The notes beneath the pieces are model-generated. The model made no database searches and was not told the DNA's origin. It saw only the letters and a program-made list of their open reading frames with translations. Made by a program: the position numbers and the translations under genes. From Medicago truncatula (lineage: Eukaryota > Streptophyta > Magnoliopsida > Fabales > Fabaceae): 64,000 nt of DNA. The DNA is taken from NCBI RefSeq assembly GCF_003473485.1, contig NC_053045.1, forward strand, positions 52,122,494 through 52,186,493, read 5' to 3'. Of this stretch, positions 22,948-34,992 are shown piece after piece (within the stretch, counting starts at the first letter, position 1; the number at the start of each line of letters is the position of its first letter).

Positions 22948-24959
22948 TATGACTACACCAGTAATGGTGGGATTCTCAATCTGCTTGTCTCTGTCTCTCT
23001 TTTAAATCAATTTTTCATATATACTTCAAATCAATTTGATAAAGAAATACTTATTTCTTACTTTTTGTTCCTTCTTTTTATGTTGTCAATTTTCTTTCTT
23101 TTTTTAATAAAAAGACTTTAATCAACATAACTAGAACCATTGGCTTGAATTAGCCAAGGCAAAATCATATATAGTAAGTTTTTTTGGATTGCTCCTTTAA
23201 AGTGAGCAATAATAACAACCGTTAAATTAAAAATCAAAGATATATAATATATTTTTTTGACAAGATATATAATAGATAATGTAGGTACATCATAACAAAT
23301 TATAAATTAATTATCTTACTTTTCTCACTTTACATTTCACCCATTGTAGAGGATCCAACCAAATTCTAATTTTTCATATAAAAATACCAATTCATAATCG
23401 ATAAAATAATAATATTATCACAATTTATTATTTTATCACAATTAAGAAAAATATTATTGTTTTAAAAAATCATACTATTTGTTTTACAAAAAAAAAAAAA
23501 GCATATCATTATTTTAAACCTAAATAATTGTACACATCTATAAATATGGTATCATTTATATGTATCTTCGTATGAAATTATTGTATATCTTTTTCTTCTT
23601 ATATCAATACTAATAAAATACATCTTTATCTTTATGCATGTGATCAAACAACCTTTCAATATTTTATTTTATCTTGACACATTTGGACATTTGGTCTTCA
23701 TATAATACACTGTAAAAAAAATCTTTCAACCGATGTAGTTTCTATATGCAAAATCAAAGCTAGTTAATGTCAAAAGTGAATACATTCTCTCTTGCCAAAA
23801 TTTGAATTATTGAGTTTTAACTCGATAACTTTTTAATTTCTTAGCTCAATTAAATGACGTACATACATGCTTGAACTAAACCGTAATTTGGTTCCATATA
23901 TGTTCAACTGGTTAACTTGTTCTGAATTAGTGTCCAATCATTTGGATAATATTCGAGTTTGATTAATTCAGGCTACTTGTCAAAAAAAATCAAATTGGGC
24001 TCCTTTAATTGTTTTTTTTACATTTAGGCTATTTATCCTCTATCCATGCATGTACCCCTTGTCTAGGTTGTCTTCAATTGCGTCTCACTCAGTTGTTGAT
24101 ATGCTCCTTAATTTTCTATGTAAGGAAAATGTGCGTTTTTAAGTTTGTACTTTCCTCCTCTAAAAAAATAATTAAGTACGCACTCCCTAGTTTCCTTATC
24201 GTCAATTCATACACGTTTAGCTATACCCTGTTGAGCGGTGTCAATTCAATTGATGTATCAGCCCCCTTCATCGAGTTTTCATGACCCATGCATCTTTTTG
24301 CAGTTGAAAATGAGGTTTGTTTCATAACCACTCGACACACATTAATTAAGTTGGACCTCCTGTGAGTTTCCATGTATCAAATATCATGTCATTGATTCCA
24401 ATTGGATTGCTAACCATCCATTTTGTTTAACTGTTTTCCAGGATTCAGAGTTTGGTCACAAGGTAAATAAAGTTTAGTAAAAAATCCAACTAATTTTCAC
24501 GACCCACCATTTGCAAGTGGAAGTCGTTTTTCCGTCTCAGAGGTTATACATTTCGGATTTTATTCATGACGTCGTGTAGTCTTTAATCTTGGTCGTTAAG
24601 ATGAGATTTTAGCAATTTAGATTACACAATAATAATATTAATTTAAAATAATCTTGACCGGTAAATAATCGTTATTAAGCTATTTATTCATGCTAGCGGA
24701 GAGCGGATAGATAAACTTACACTAACGTGATTGTCTATCGGCGTTTTTTGTGTACTTCCTTGTATTTGTATTTTATTGTATTTGTACTTCCTTGTCATTT
24801 CATTTATTGTGGAGAGAGAAATATATGAAATAGAAAACATGCTTAGTCTCTTCCTCTCATTTCTCCATTTTTGTTTTCAAACATAGAAACTCCCAAAAAT
24901 CAAATCTTACTATGTTGTATCATTTTTCAACTAAAGTTGGTTAAATCCATCGCATTTCA
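22948..24959. other. intergenic DNA, no supported gene
   Basis: Very AT-rich; I see no gene, RNA gene or delimited repeat. Confidence 0.5.
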
Positions 24960-25537
24960 GACGTTTGTGACTACTACACAAGAGGTTAGTGAACATTTAC
25001 CTAAATCTTTGATGTTTGATTTATTTGTTTTATTCTTCATCATTTCGGTATCTAAATCCAAAATGTGTATGCAAAGTTATAAGTTTGATATAATTTTATC
25101 ATTGTTTCATATATATGTGCCTTCAAGCTATATGATAGGTGAAGGATGCCCCCTTTATGATGAGGAGAAATTTACCACTTATCATCTTCCACTCCCTCAT
25201 GTGAAGGTGAGTTGTTTGCTCTATTTTGAGAACGTAAAACTAATTCTCTTCGGTCACTGTCTTTTCCTTAGGTTAAGAATCTCATATTACGATGTATAGA
25301 GAACTTAGATCAAGAAAAGAAGAAGAAAATAAGACCCAAGTTTTGAGGGATCTTGTCCAGTCGACTCCTTCACACAAAGGTGTTTCTCCCTTTGGGACCA
25401 CCCCCTACAATGCCATCCCTCCTTTGACGGTACTTTCATCGCCTCATATAGATGCAAATGAAGATGCAGGGCTGCTCAAAGTCAAAGACATACCTTTGAG
25501 TGGATTTTCTCCGTCATGGAAAAAGACTTGGACATAA
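24960..25537 (+). pseudogene. unrecognised spliced coding fragment
   Basis: A short exon-like stretch ends GTGAAG at a good gtgagt donor (25207), and after a 65-bp intron with a ccttag acceptor the frame resumes at about 25273 (LPHVK then KNLILRCIENLDQ) and stops in about 30 codons. In another frame 25292-25537 is open for 81 codons and Pro/Ser-rich. I do not recognise either; it may be a gene relic or a chance frame. Confidence 0.2.
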
Positions 25538-26275
25538 TTTGTTCTTCGTTCTGCTCTTCGTTCTCCGTCATGGAAAAAGAACTCTCTTTTACTTGATTTT
25601 CAATATTTTCCATTTATACTTGTGCTATTTCACACCTTTATACTTCCATTTATACTTCTTCTTAGTCGTTTACCTTCCATATTTTTTTTGTAAGTATTTT
25701 TTCTACGAAATTCTTAATCTTAACTCATTTGCTTAATCTTTCTTTGTTTCGTCCCGATCAAATTCCAAAAATTGAAGCGTGTTTTTCTGATGGATTGCTA
25801 CAATCTCAATAGAGATAAAAGGGAAATTCTAAGGGCCTAAGAGATATGGAAGAGGAAAATTTCACAATTTCTTAATCATTTCTCATTATCCCGGCCACCT
25901 CAGAATGTGCCAGTCCATTTTGTTGGAGAGTCCATTGGATGCAATTATCTGACTTCATATATTCAGTTTGACTGTATAAATTAAATTAAATCATGTATCC
26001 AAACGGACGTTGAAGCTTCTAAGAGAGGCCTTTTTTTGAATAAACACATAAATTGGAGCATAAACACGGTGAATATAAGATAAAATAAATAGGTTGATGT
26101 TGGTCCAAACATGTATTTTTTTATCAATACAATTGGTCAATAAACTTCTCAAAGAAGGTTCCATCTAGACGGATGTCTTTGTTGAACATGGTGGCGTCCG
26201 TAACATTAATAATTATTCGCTCTCCATGCAATATAGTATTATTATTAGGCTTTTTTAAAAGGACTCATCAGATGT
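25538..26275. other. intergenic DNA
   Basis: AT-rich, includes an internally repeated ttctccgtcatggaaaaaga (25508 and 25562). No supported gene. Confidence 0.5.
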
Positions 26276-26396
26276 CCCAACGAGTTTAGTTCACTTGAGA
26301 ATTGATAATGCATAATATATGCAGAGGTTAGGGTTTGAACCCCGGACACCCCATTTATTATCATTAAAGTGAATTGGTTGCTTGACAAAAAAAAAA
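26276..26396 (+). mobile_element. tRNA-derived SINE, same family as the copies at 40-52 kb
   Basis: A box gagtttagttcacttgag, then tgcataatatatgcag, B box gggtttgaacccc, and a poly(A) end at 26386-26396. The order and wording match the minus-strand copies at 40107, 46407, 46686 and 51658. I did not find a clear target duplication. Confidence 0.7.
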
Positions 26397-26671
26397 CTCA
26401 ATTGATAAAAATTGTTGATTAAAAAATGTATATTCGGGCACCAAAAATATTAATATCTTCATTTGTTAACAAAAAATGATAATCTTCAATATTTGGCCTT
26501 TTTTTAGTAAAAGATTTTAATTCTTTGATTAGTATTGTTAAATAGTGATTATCATTTGTCTAATAAAAAATTATAATAAATAATGTAAGTGCAGACAGTT
26601 CTTCTTCACGTGCTAAATTTCACACGCCTAAACAGCTCATGCATTTGGATATAATTGATTTTTGTAATCAA

Positions 26672-26723
26672 TGACGACTAGCTAGTTTGTTCAAAATTGA
26701 CGACTAGCTAGTTTGTTCAAAAT
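26672..26723. repeat. perfect 26-bp tandem duplication
   Basis: tgacgactagctagtttg.. occurs twice head to tail (26672-26697 and 26698-26723), 165 bp upstream of the small-protein ATG and just before a tataaataa at 26745. It probably lies in that gene's promoter. Confidence 0.85.
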
Positions 26724-26889
26724 AAAATATATGAACGACTACTAGTATAAATAAATATGCCTATCATTCATCATTATATACACACTGCATAATTAATTGG
26801 TAATCCTTCAATTGAATTTCAACTTTCACATACAAAGCAATTTTTTGGTGGAACACAGAAGAACAAAGAAAGAACTAGATCAAGAAGCT

Positions 26890-27138
26890 ATGAATCATGG
26901 GAACGTGTACAACTCATATGGAACTTCTTGGGCAGACCAATGGGACAATGGTCCAGACCCTATCATGGCTGATACCAATAACAACAAGAGCACAACAAAA
27001 TACAAGGAAAAGTTTGGGGAAGGTTTAGGTAAGACCAAAGGAGTGGCCTCCACCGGCGTGAAGAAATTAAAGGATGGTACCTCGGTTGGTCTCAACTGGA
27101 TCAAGACCAAGTATTCCAAAGCAACCCACAAACATTAG
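26890..27138 (+). CDS. small Lys-rich plant protein of unknown function (82 aa)
   Basis: Single-exon frame starting at ATG 26890 (the longer frame upstream has no ATG). The first half is polar with SYGTSWADQWDNGPDP; the second half is Lys/Gly-rich with GEGLGKTKGVASTGVKKLK and an end WIKTKYSKATHKH. No signal peptide or membrane segment. The composition, compact size and TATA-like tataaataa (26745) and tatataca (26775) upstream make it a convincing real gene; I recall similar short proteins in other dicots without a known role. Function unknown. Confidence 0.7.
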   Translation: MNHGNVYNSYGTSWADQWDNGPDPIMADTNNNKSTTKYKEKFGEGLGKTKGVASTGVKKLKDGTSVGLNWIKTKYSKATHKH

Positions 27139-28020
27139 GCCACTTAAAAAATTTTAAAAATAGTAACTTCTTTGTGTACATTTTTTTTTTTTAAAATTCA
27201 TTTATTCTTGGTGTGTACGTGTGATCTAGATGCTTGCTTGTATATTAGTTTTCACGTTTAAGTTCACCTTTGTTGTACATCATATTTCAGTCTAAAATAT
27301 ATTGTGTTTTGATTTAGGCTAATTACCAACCATCCATGCGTGTTTGAGAGTCATAAAAAGTGAACGTAAGCTAAACTCTCTAAAGAGGACTAGGTTGACA
27401 TCTTCAAAATTCATAACCCGTTTGTCGTACTCGGATAATAAATTAACGAAATATGTGATTGAACCAATACAAAAATGTTCTATTAAGATTTTTGGGTAAT
27501 CTAAGGATTTCTTGTATATATGTGTTTATCTAAAAAATTATTCTAATATTTTCCACTTTATATTTATCATCATAGTAAATACACCAATAAATACACTAAT
27601 ATTTAACAAAAACACTTAAAATCTTCTTTTTTTCTTATATGTGAAATGAGGATGTTAAAAGGGAATGTATACTATGCTCTTTTTAACATTAGTTACTATT
27701 ACCTCCGTTTCTTTTTAATTGTCACTTTTTAACATTTTACATAAACCAAAACATTTAATAAATATTACTACTTTTGATACAATAATATATACTTTTATTA
27801 TAATAACTTTATTCATTTAATATTTCATTTCATATATTTCTCTCTCCACAATAAATAAGCAAGAATAATATTGGTAAAACAAAATTTAATTTTGCATTGA
27901 AGTTCGAATGTAGCTCAGTTGAGTGAACGATTTCAGCAACTTTTACTGTGATATCTGATCGATCCATTCCATCAAATCAAGAATAGATTAAAGAGAGAGA
28001 GAGAGAGAGAGAGTAGAAAA
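27139..28020. other. intergenic DNA and ALDH10 promoter/leader
   Basis: AT-rich. Around 27713 is a single MITE-like end (acctccgtttctttttaatt) without a clear partner. Directly before the ALDH10 ATG there is a (GA) microsatellite at 27992-28013 in the leader. Confidence 0.5.
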
Positions 28021-31000
28021 ATGGATATTCCGATCCCGTCTCGACAGTTATTCATTAACGGTGACTGGAAATCTCCCATCCTTAACAAACGTATTCCCGT
28101 CATCAATCCCTCCACTCAACAAACCATCGGTCAGTACTCAGTAGTAATTCCGTCTCATTTTATTCACACCGTTAGATTACTTCAATCATCTCTAATTCTC
28201 AATTATTACTGTGTTCTTCGTTCAATTCAGGGGATATCCCAGCGGCTACTAAGGAAGATGTAGACGCCGCTGTTGCCGCTGCTAAAACCGCCCTCTCCCG
28301 TAATAAAGGCGCTGATTGGGCTTCCGCTTCTGGCGCCGTTCGTGCTCGCTATCTACGCGCTATTGCTGCTAAGGTTACTGAGAAAAAATCAGAACTGGCT
28401 AAACTTGAAGCTATTGATTCTGGTAAACCACTCGATGAAGCGGCGTGGGATATGGTAAGTGCCACTAGTCGTAACTAAACTAACCAACTCTACTGTTATG
28501 TGTTAATGATTTCTCACTGCAAAATTAGAATGACTTTATTTTAAGAGTATATCCTTGTAACTTTAGTACTGAATTCAAATCTCGTTAAAGACAGTTGTAA
28601 AATGATCATTAGTGTCACTTTAGTTGATTTCATTTCTGTGTAGGACGATGTTGCTGGTTGTTTTGAGTTTTATGCTGATCTTGCTGAAAAATTGGATGCA
28701 AAGCAAAAGGCTCCGGTGTCTCTTCCAATGGATACATTCAGGAGTCATGTTCTTAAGGAGCCTATTGGTGTTGTTGGATTAATAACTCCATGGTATGCTA
28801 CTACTTGTTTCTTTTTCTTTAGCTAATTGTATATGTATTCGTAGAATTCTTATTTAACCTTTTTTTTTTTTTTTTTTTTTTTTATAGCAATTTAGTTATT
28901 ATATCGACTTCCATATGGTCAGTCCAGTCAAATCTTACCATTGGATCAAGCCGCAACAAGAATTCAATTGTCTGAGATTTGACCGGATGGACCGGAACGC
29001 TGATTTTGTGCTCGTAATTTTGTGTATTAAGGACTTGCCAAATTTGATATGGCAATGCTAACTTTGTCGATAACGTGTACTTTTATGGGCTATTAGTATT
29101 ACGTCCCCTATGCATGCGCATTTCCGTTTTACTTGCTGTAATTGTCTTGTTGATTGTCAGTTGAGTGTTGTTTAATGCTTGATCAAATGTTGTTTTAGGA
29201 ACTATCCTATGTTGATGGCTACGTGGAAGGTTGCTCCTGCTCTTGCTGCTGGTTGTGCTGCGATATTGAAGCCATCTGAATTGGCATCTTTGTATGTTAT
29301 GTTCTCATCAACTCTTATTATCTTGCTTCTTTGTTTTGTTTGTTTCTCATGATGTGTTTTATTTTACAATTTTAGAACCTGCTTGGAGTTGGGCGAAATA
29401 TGCAAAGAAGTGGGCCTTCCTCCGGGTGTATTAAATATTCTCACTGGATTAGGCCCTGAAGCTGGTGCTCCTTTGGCATCCCATCCTGATGTTGACAAGG
29501 TTCAATTGTCTTTAGATTTGGAGTTATAGAGGGCCATATCTATGTCTCACGTTCAATTTACTATCATGTTGTAAAGCTACTATGATCCCATGACCAACAT
29601 TTGATGTTTCTAACAGATTGCTTTTACTGGAAGCTCTGCAACTGGGAGCAAAATTATGACAGCTGCAGCTCAGCTGGTCAAGGTATTTTGAAGCAGTATT
29701 TTCTATAAATTACATACAATTCATATTTCATGATGTTTGAATTAAATGAAGAACACACACTGAAACACTCTCAGTGGAACCTTTTTTTGCCTATTCATAT
29801 TTTTATTTTCTACTTTTCACGAGTTCCTGCTGTAACATCAAATTTGTGGTTTCTTGGCAGCCTGTTTCACTGGAGCTTGGTGGAAAAAGCCCGTTAATTG
29901 TTTTTGAGGACGTTGACCTTGATAAGGGTTAGTGCCTTCTCCAGTATAACTATTTAGCTATGGACAACCCATACTTACTTGTATTGTCGCGTCGTGCTTC
30001 CTGAACATATGATTGAGGATGAATAAGTCTTATCAATTTACTTAATGTACTGATCCCCTTTCCCCATGATTTAAAGCTGCGGAATGGGCAATCTTCGGTT
30101 GCTTCTGGACAAATGGTCAGATATGCAGTGCAACTTCCCGTCTTATTGTACATGTAAGTATAATAGATTGATCCCACTCCTTCCGTAAACATTTGTGCTA
30201 GCTCATTAAACAAGTAATTGTAACTTCCATTTGCGTTTTTTCTTTTGTCTGCGTATATGGGACTGATCGTGCTAACTTCAATTGAGCTAGAACTTTGTCA
30301 GACAAATTGGTAGTTGGGATTTTGTCGGCATTCATCTTCAAAAACTGATAAGCTAAGATACTCTTATTATTTCAGGAAAGTATAGCAACAGAATTTTTGA
30401 ATAGGATGGTGAAATGGATCAAAAACATCAAAATTTCAGATCCCTTGGAAGAAGGTTGCAGGCTAGGACCTGTTGTTAGTGAAGGACAGGTATATTTTCA
30501 TTTCTCATTTCTGTACAATGTATATGCTTTATACTTAACTTATATTCTGAACTCTGTAAAGTAAAGGACGGTTATGCTTTTGTATGTTCAAATTGCTTCT
30601 TCATATTCAATGAAAATGTATTGGTAAATATGATATTGTAATGAAATATGTCAATTTGCTTGTACCATGGACTGGTATAAAGCTTCCTGAGAAGCACTAT
30701 TGGCTGGTTGGTTTCAACTTGTATGTATAATTTATGAGAAGGAAGAAGGAATCTTCTTCAAACCATTGTATATGTCCACATAATGTAGTTTTCTTTCTGG
30801 TCAGGCAACTAAAAATAGTTTACTGATTCTAAACATATTTGTCTGGAACAATGATTATATGATATCTAATATTCTGTATTCACATTATATGGTTCAGTAC
30901 GAAAAAATATTGAAGTTTGTCTCGAACGCTAAGAGTGAGGGTGCGACAATTTTGACTGGTGGGTCTCGACCAGAGGTATGATTATGCTTTCTGTGCAAGT

Positions 31001-32188
31001 GTGTTCAGTTAGGTATTTCTGCAGTTTCCATGATAATTGATTATGTTTTATAAATGCGATGGCAGCATCTAAAGAAAGGATTCTTTGTTGAACCAACCAT
31101 CATAACTGATGTGACTACTTCCATGCAAATTTGGAAAGAAGAAGTATTTGGACCTGTTCTGTGTGTAAAAACGTTTAGCACCGAGGAAGAAGCTATTGAT
31201 CTAGCAAATGACACTATGTGAGTCAGTTTTCTGCGAACTAACGTTAACTTCATCTGTATACTGTTTTCCGGTCATTTGTGGAATGGTATCTAAGTTATAT
31301 ACTCTGGTCCTCTGCAGCTATGGCTTAGGTGCTGCTGTAATATCAAATGATCTAGAAAGATGTGAGCGTGTAACTAAGGTGAGACTGATTATAGGTCATC
31401 AAGAAAACAACTAAATAATTGGATTGTTGTTGCAATTGAATAGTTTATCTTGCTCTGATGCAGGCATTTAAGGCCGGAATAGTATGGGTCAATTGCTCTC
31501 AGCCATGCTTCACTCAAGCGCCATGGGGAGGCATTAAACGTAGTGGTTTTGGCCGTGAACTAGGAGAATGGTATGACTCTATTTACTAAATTAGCTAATG
31601 TGAAAGTCTCCTTAAATGCCTATCTTTTTATTTATTTTTCTCTGGATGAAGAGGTGATCGCAACTTCTTAATATGCAAAAGAAACCCATAATTATAAGGT
31701 GAAGTCTAAGTCTGTGGATTGTTAAATGTAGTACATTCCCTGCTGACAGTGTAGTGATCATCAGATACTGTACTTCTAAATTCAATTTAACAGTCAATAA
31801 AGCTATGAACGGATCATGGCACTGGTGCATCCCTTGCATGGTAAAATTGGAATTATACATGATAGGGATTAACATGTGTCGGCACGTTTAAAGTTCAACC
31901 TAATTTGCATGTTTCCTTGGTCTGAATCTGGCATAAAGGGAAAATAGGATTGGGTAGACAATTAACTGTTACACAATCGCTGTAGAGACTACATACCTAA
32001 ACCTGTATTAATGTCAGATCTGGCGTGGGAAATAAACAATTTTGCTAAACCTGTCTTATTTGACCTTGAGTCTGATTTTGTTTAATATTTTTAACAGGGG
32101 ATTGGACAATTACTTGAGTGTGAAGCAAGTGACTCAGTACATCTCTGATGAACCATGGGGCTGGTACCAACCTCCTGCAAAACTGTGA
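28021..32188 (+). CDS. ALDH10: aminoaldehyde / betaine-aldehyde dehydrogenase (ALDH10)
   Basis: Complete 14-exon gene, 1512 nt, 503 aa. Exons: 28021-28129, 28231-28454, 28644-28792, 29199-29291, 29376-29499, 29617-29682, 29861-29927, 30077-30153, 30376-30489, 30898-30975, 31066-31217, 31318-31378, 31464-31570, 32098-32188; all introns GT-AG and all joins in frame. The enzyme oxidises aminoaldehydes from polyamine breakdown (and in some plants betaine aldehyde) with NAD. Visible: NAD-site [10 protein letters not shown] near 236-245, general base Glu260 in LELGGKSP, catalytic Cys294 in NGQICSATS, and C-terminal AKL, a peroxisomal PTS1-type ending. Residue 444 (GIVWVN) is Ile, the position corresponding to Ala441 of spinach BADH, so the enzyme is probably an aminoaldehyde dehydrogenase with poor betaine-aldehyde activity. 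Length equals the family norm. Confidence 0.97.
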
Positions 32189-32556
32189 TATGTATCTAAA
32201 AACTAACATGAATAAGGGTTGGGTAATACCAAATTATGACTATGATCCTAAGGTGGGAAGGCATATATTTATAATGTCTCTGTAAAACAATGGAACTGGT
32301 TGCACTCAAGTTTATGCCGGTAGTGTGTTTATTTGATTTGGTTTTATGCTAGCCTAACCATCATGCTTCAATTTTTGAACGCCATTATGACAGACTTCTC
32401 TCAACTCTATTATCTTTCCTACTATGATTTCATTGAAGTCTATTCTGAAAGGCCGCAACAAGTAGGTCATTGAGTTCTATGAGGGGTTGTGAGTGTAAAA
32501 ATAAAGACTTTTAAGTTAAGCAACACTAGTTTCTTCTCACTCAATCGCTGATATTG

Positions 32557-33055
32557 GGATCCTGCTTCTTGCCTAAATAGAGTTAGGCTGCGCGCCTAGT
32601 TGCTGCTGTTTTTGTTTGGTGCCGGTTCTGATGTCTAAGTGTGGGCTGCTGCTGACTTTCTGCTGGTTGACCACTTGCTGTTTAGGGTGTTTGAACAGGA
32701 GGTCTGGCAGGTTGCTGTTGGTCCGCTGCTGGGTCTGGTGGTTTTGTTCTTCGATTGGTGCGCAACATTTTGTGTTTTTGGGGGGTTCTGGCAGTTTTTC
32801 TGTTATGCTTGAGCCGTTAGTTTTTGCTTTTCCTGCTATTTTTCGGTGCCTAGGTGGCGAGGCTGGGGTATGCATGTGACTTTGTAGCATGTATAGTTCC
32901 GCATCATTATTTGGTGATTGGTTGGGGTGTGGTGGGTTTCCGGCGTTTCCGTCTATATGCGATACTGTGTTATGTATTTTTCTTCGCTTTTCGGCAGTTT
33001 TAATGCTCCTTGCATTTTACTGATGAGAATAAATTTAGTCATTTAAAAAAAAAAA
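32557..33055 (+). mobile_element. 5'-truncated LINE-like retroposon with 14-bp duplication
   Basis: About 500 bp, clearly GC-richer than its surroundings, ending tgatgagaataaatttagtc and a poly(A) run at 33045-33055. A perfect 14-bp duplication, aatcgctgatattg, flanks it (32543-32556, 33056-33069). These are marks of target-primed reverse transcription. The open frames on both strands (32573-32890) are composition effects, not genes. It lies about 370 bp beyond the ALDH10 stop. Confidence 0.8.
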
Positions 33056-33069
33056 AATCGCTGATATTG

Positions 33070-33675
33070 AACTCATGTTTAACCCATGTTATAAGATGGC
33101 CTTAGATATAAAATTTTTCGTAATATGGTCTTAAACATACACTTAGTCTTTGTTTATTTAAGTTAATCTATAAATATAACCTTTTGATTATTCTTACTAG
33201 CGAAAAGACAGGCACTCATGTGCCCGTGCCCGTCTTTATGCTCTTTTTACTGCGTTAAAGTTTGAAAATTATAAACGGTTTTTTTTTTATGAAATTTTGA
33301 TTTTGATTGAAACAAAAAATACAAATGATTGTTACTTTCAACAATGACAACAATAATATAACAAAAAAAAATATAATTTAAATTCGTTTTCTTTTTCAAT
33401 GACACCACGGACAATCTTTATTATAGAAAAAATTGTTTAAGGATATAACTGGGATAATGAAAAAGTAAATATAAATACACTCATCTAGTTTGTTATATTT
33501 TTTAAATGATAAAAGTAAAAAAAAAATCAGACATACATATATTCACATCGTGTTTGTTACATTTGTTATAATATTTAAATTTATTCCTATTTGTTTGTTA
33601 CATGTATTATTTGTATTGAAAATTGATGGTAATTTTGGAAGGAAAAATTCAATCCAAAAATGTTGAAAGGGGTAG
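33070..33675. other. intergenic DNA
   Basis: AT-rich, nothing recognised. Confidence 0.5.
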
Positions 33676-33684
33676 TTTTCTTTA

Positions 33685-34983
33685 GGCTTAAATGCTCATT
33701 TGGTCCTTTAAGTATTTATTTGGTATCGTTTTGGTCCCTTAACTAAAAAAAAGATTGTTTGAGTACTTTATCTTTATCTCCGTTACCTGTTTTGGTCCTT
33801 TCTGTTAAAAAATTGAAAAAAAACGTTAGAGTGTATATTATTCATCTTCTTCCTTCTCCTTCCATCATCTTCTTCATGATCTTCATCATCAACAAAACAC
33901 CAACCCAGATTTTTTTTTTCATCAAATCTATAAACATATAATCCATTTCATAACTCAATCAATAACCATTTTTCCATTAAAAAACATCCCTTTCAATCTA
34001 AACAATACAATTTCTCAATCTCAAAATCTTCATATCTACTCACCACAATTTTTTTTAAATCCAAAATCTACAGTGATAATTTTGAAGGAATCCTAACATT
34101 ATTATTTTTCTGTGACCTCTCCACCTAAGAGCCACCAATAAGCACAAACACCCCTTTACCTGTCCACCTCACTCCTTTACCTGTCCACCTCACTGATTCC
34201 TTCTTCCTCATTTCTATTCCAACAACAACAAAGTCTCACTCACTATTTCATCTCATTCTCTCCTTTTAATTGTTAATTTTCATTATTAAGACAGTGAATT
34301 AATAAGATTACAACTGTCTCAACTCTCAAGATCTATTTGATAATTTTTAAGGAATTAATTAGAATTATTAAAAAAAAATTAATTATAATTTCAAGGTGAA
34401 TCCCCAATATCAGTTCCTCTTTACTCAACCCAAGCCAAATCTAAGAAATTGCATTAATGGGTCAAGTAGTAGAAGGAGAAAGAAGAAAGGTTATTTGCGG
34501 AGATCTATGGATCTTAAGATTGAACAGTTGAAAGTTGAAATTTTACAATTGGATGAGTAGTTATAAGGTGAAGGTATTAGTTTATTGATATCTTTAGAGA
34601 AGCATAGCAATTGTTGTTATGTCTAGTTGTTGTGGTTTTGGATTTGGATTTAAAAAAAAAAAGATGTTTGGTAAATTAAAGTGATTTTTTTTATGAACAA
34701 ATTGGTTGTTGATTGAGTTATGAAATTGATTATGTTTATAGATTTGATGAAGATGATGATGAAAATATTTTTTTTCTGGGTTGGTGTGTTGTTGATGATG
34801 AAGATGATGGAAGGAGAAGGAAGAAGATGAATAATATAAACCCTAACATTTTTTTGAATTTTTTTAACGGAATGGACCAAAACAGGTAACAGAGATAAAG
34901 ATAAAGTACTTAAACAATCTTTTTTTTAGTTAAGGGACCAAAACAATACCAAATAAATATTTAAGGGACCAAAAGAGTAAGCC
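33685..34983. mobile_element. Mutator-like TIR element with about 280-bp arms
   Basis: Left arm ggcttaaatgctcatttggt..., right arm reverse complement ggcttactcttttggtccct...; the arms stay alignable to the shared block ttcatcttcttccttctcct and beyond (33841, 34830). Flanked by ttttcttta (33676-33684) and ttttcctta (34984-34992), a 9-bp duplication with one mismatch. The two open frames of about 60-76 codons are the two arms read in opposite orientation, not genes. No transposase. Confidence 0.85.
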
Positions 34984-34992
34984 TTTTCCTTA

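Noticed and set aside
32573..32890. Open frames of 87-105 codons on both strands
   Set aside because: They lie wholly inside a retroposon with a poly(A) tail and target duplication; no domain on either strand.
33759..34880. Two similar short hydrophobic proteins on opposite strands
   Set aside because: They are the two TIR arms of one transposon read in opposite directions.
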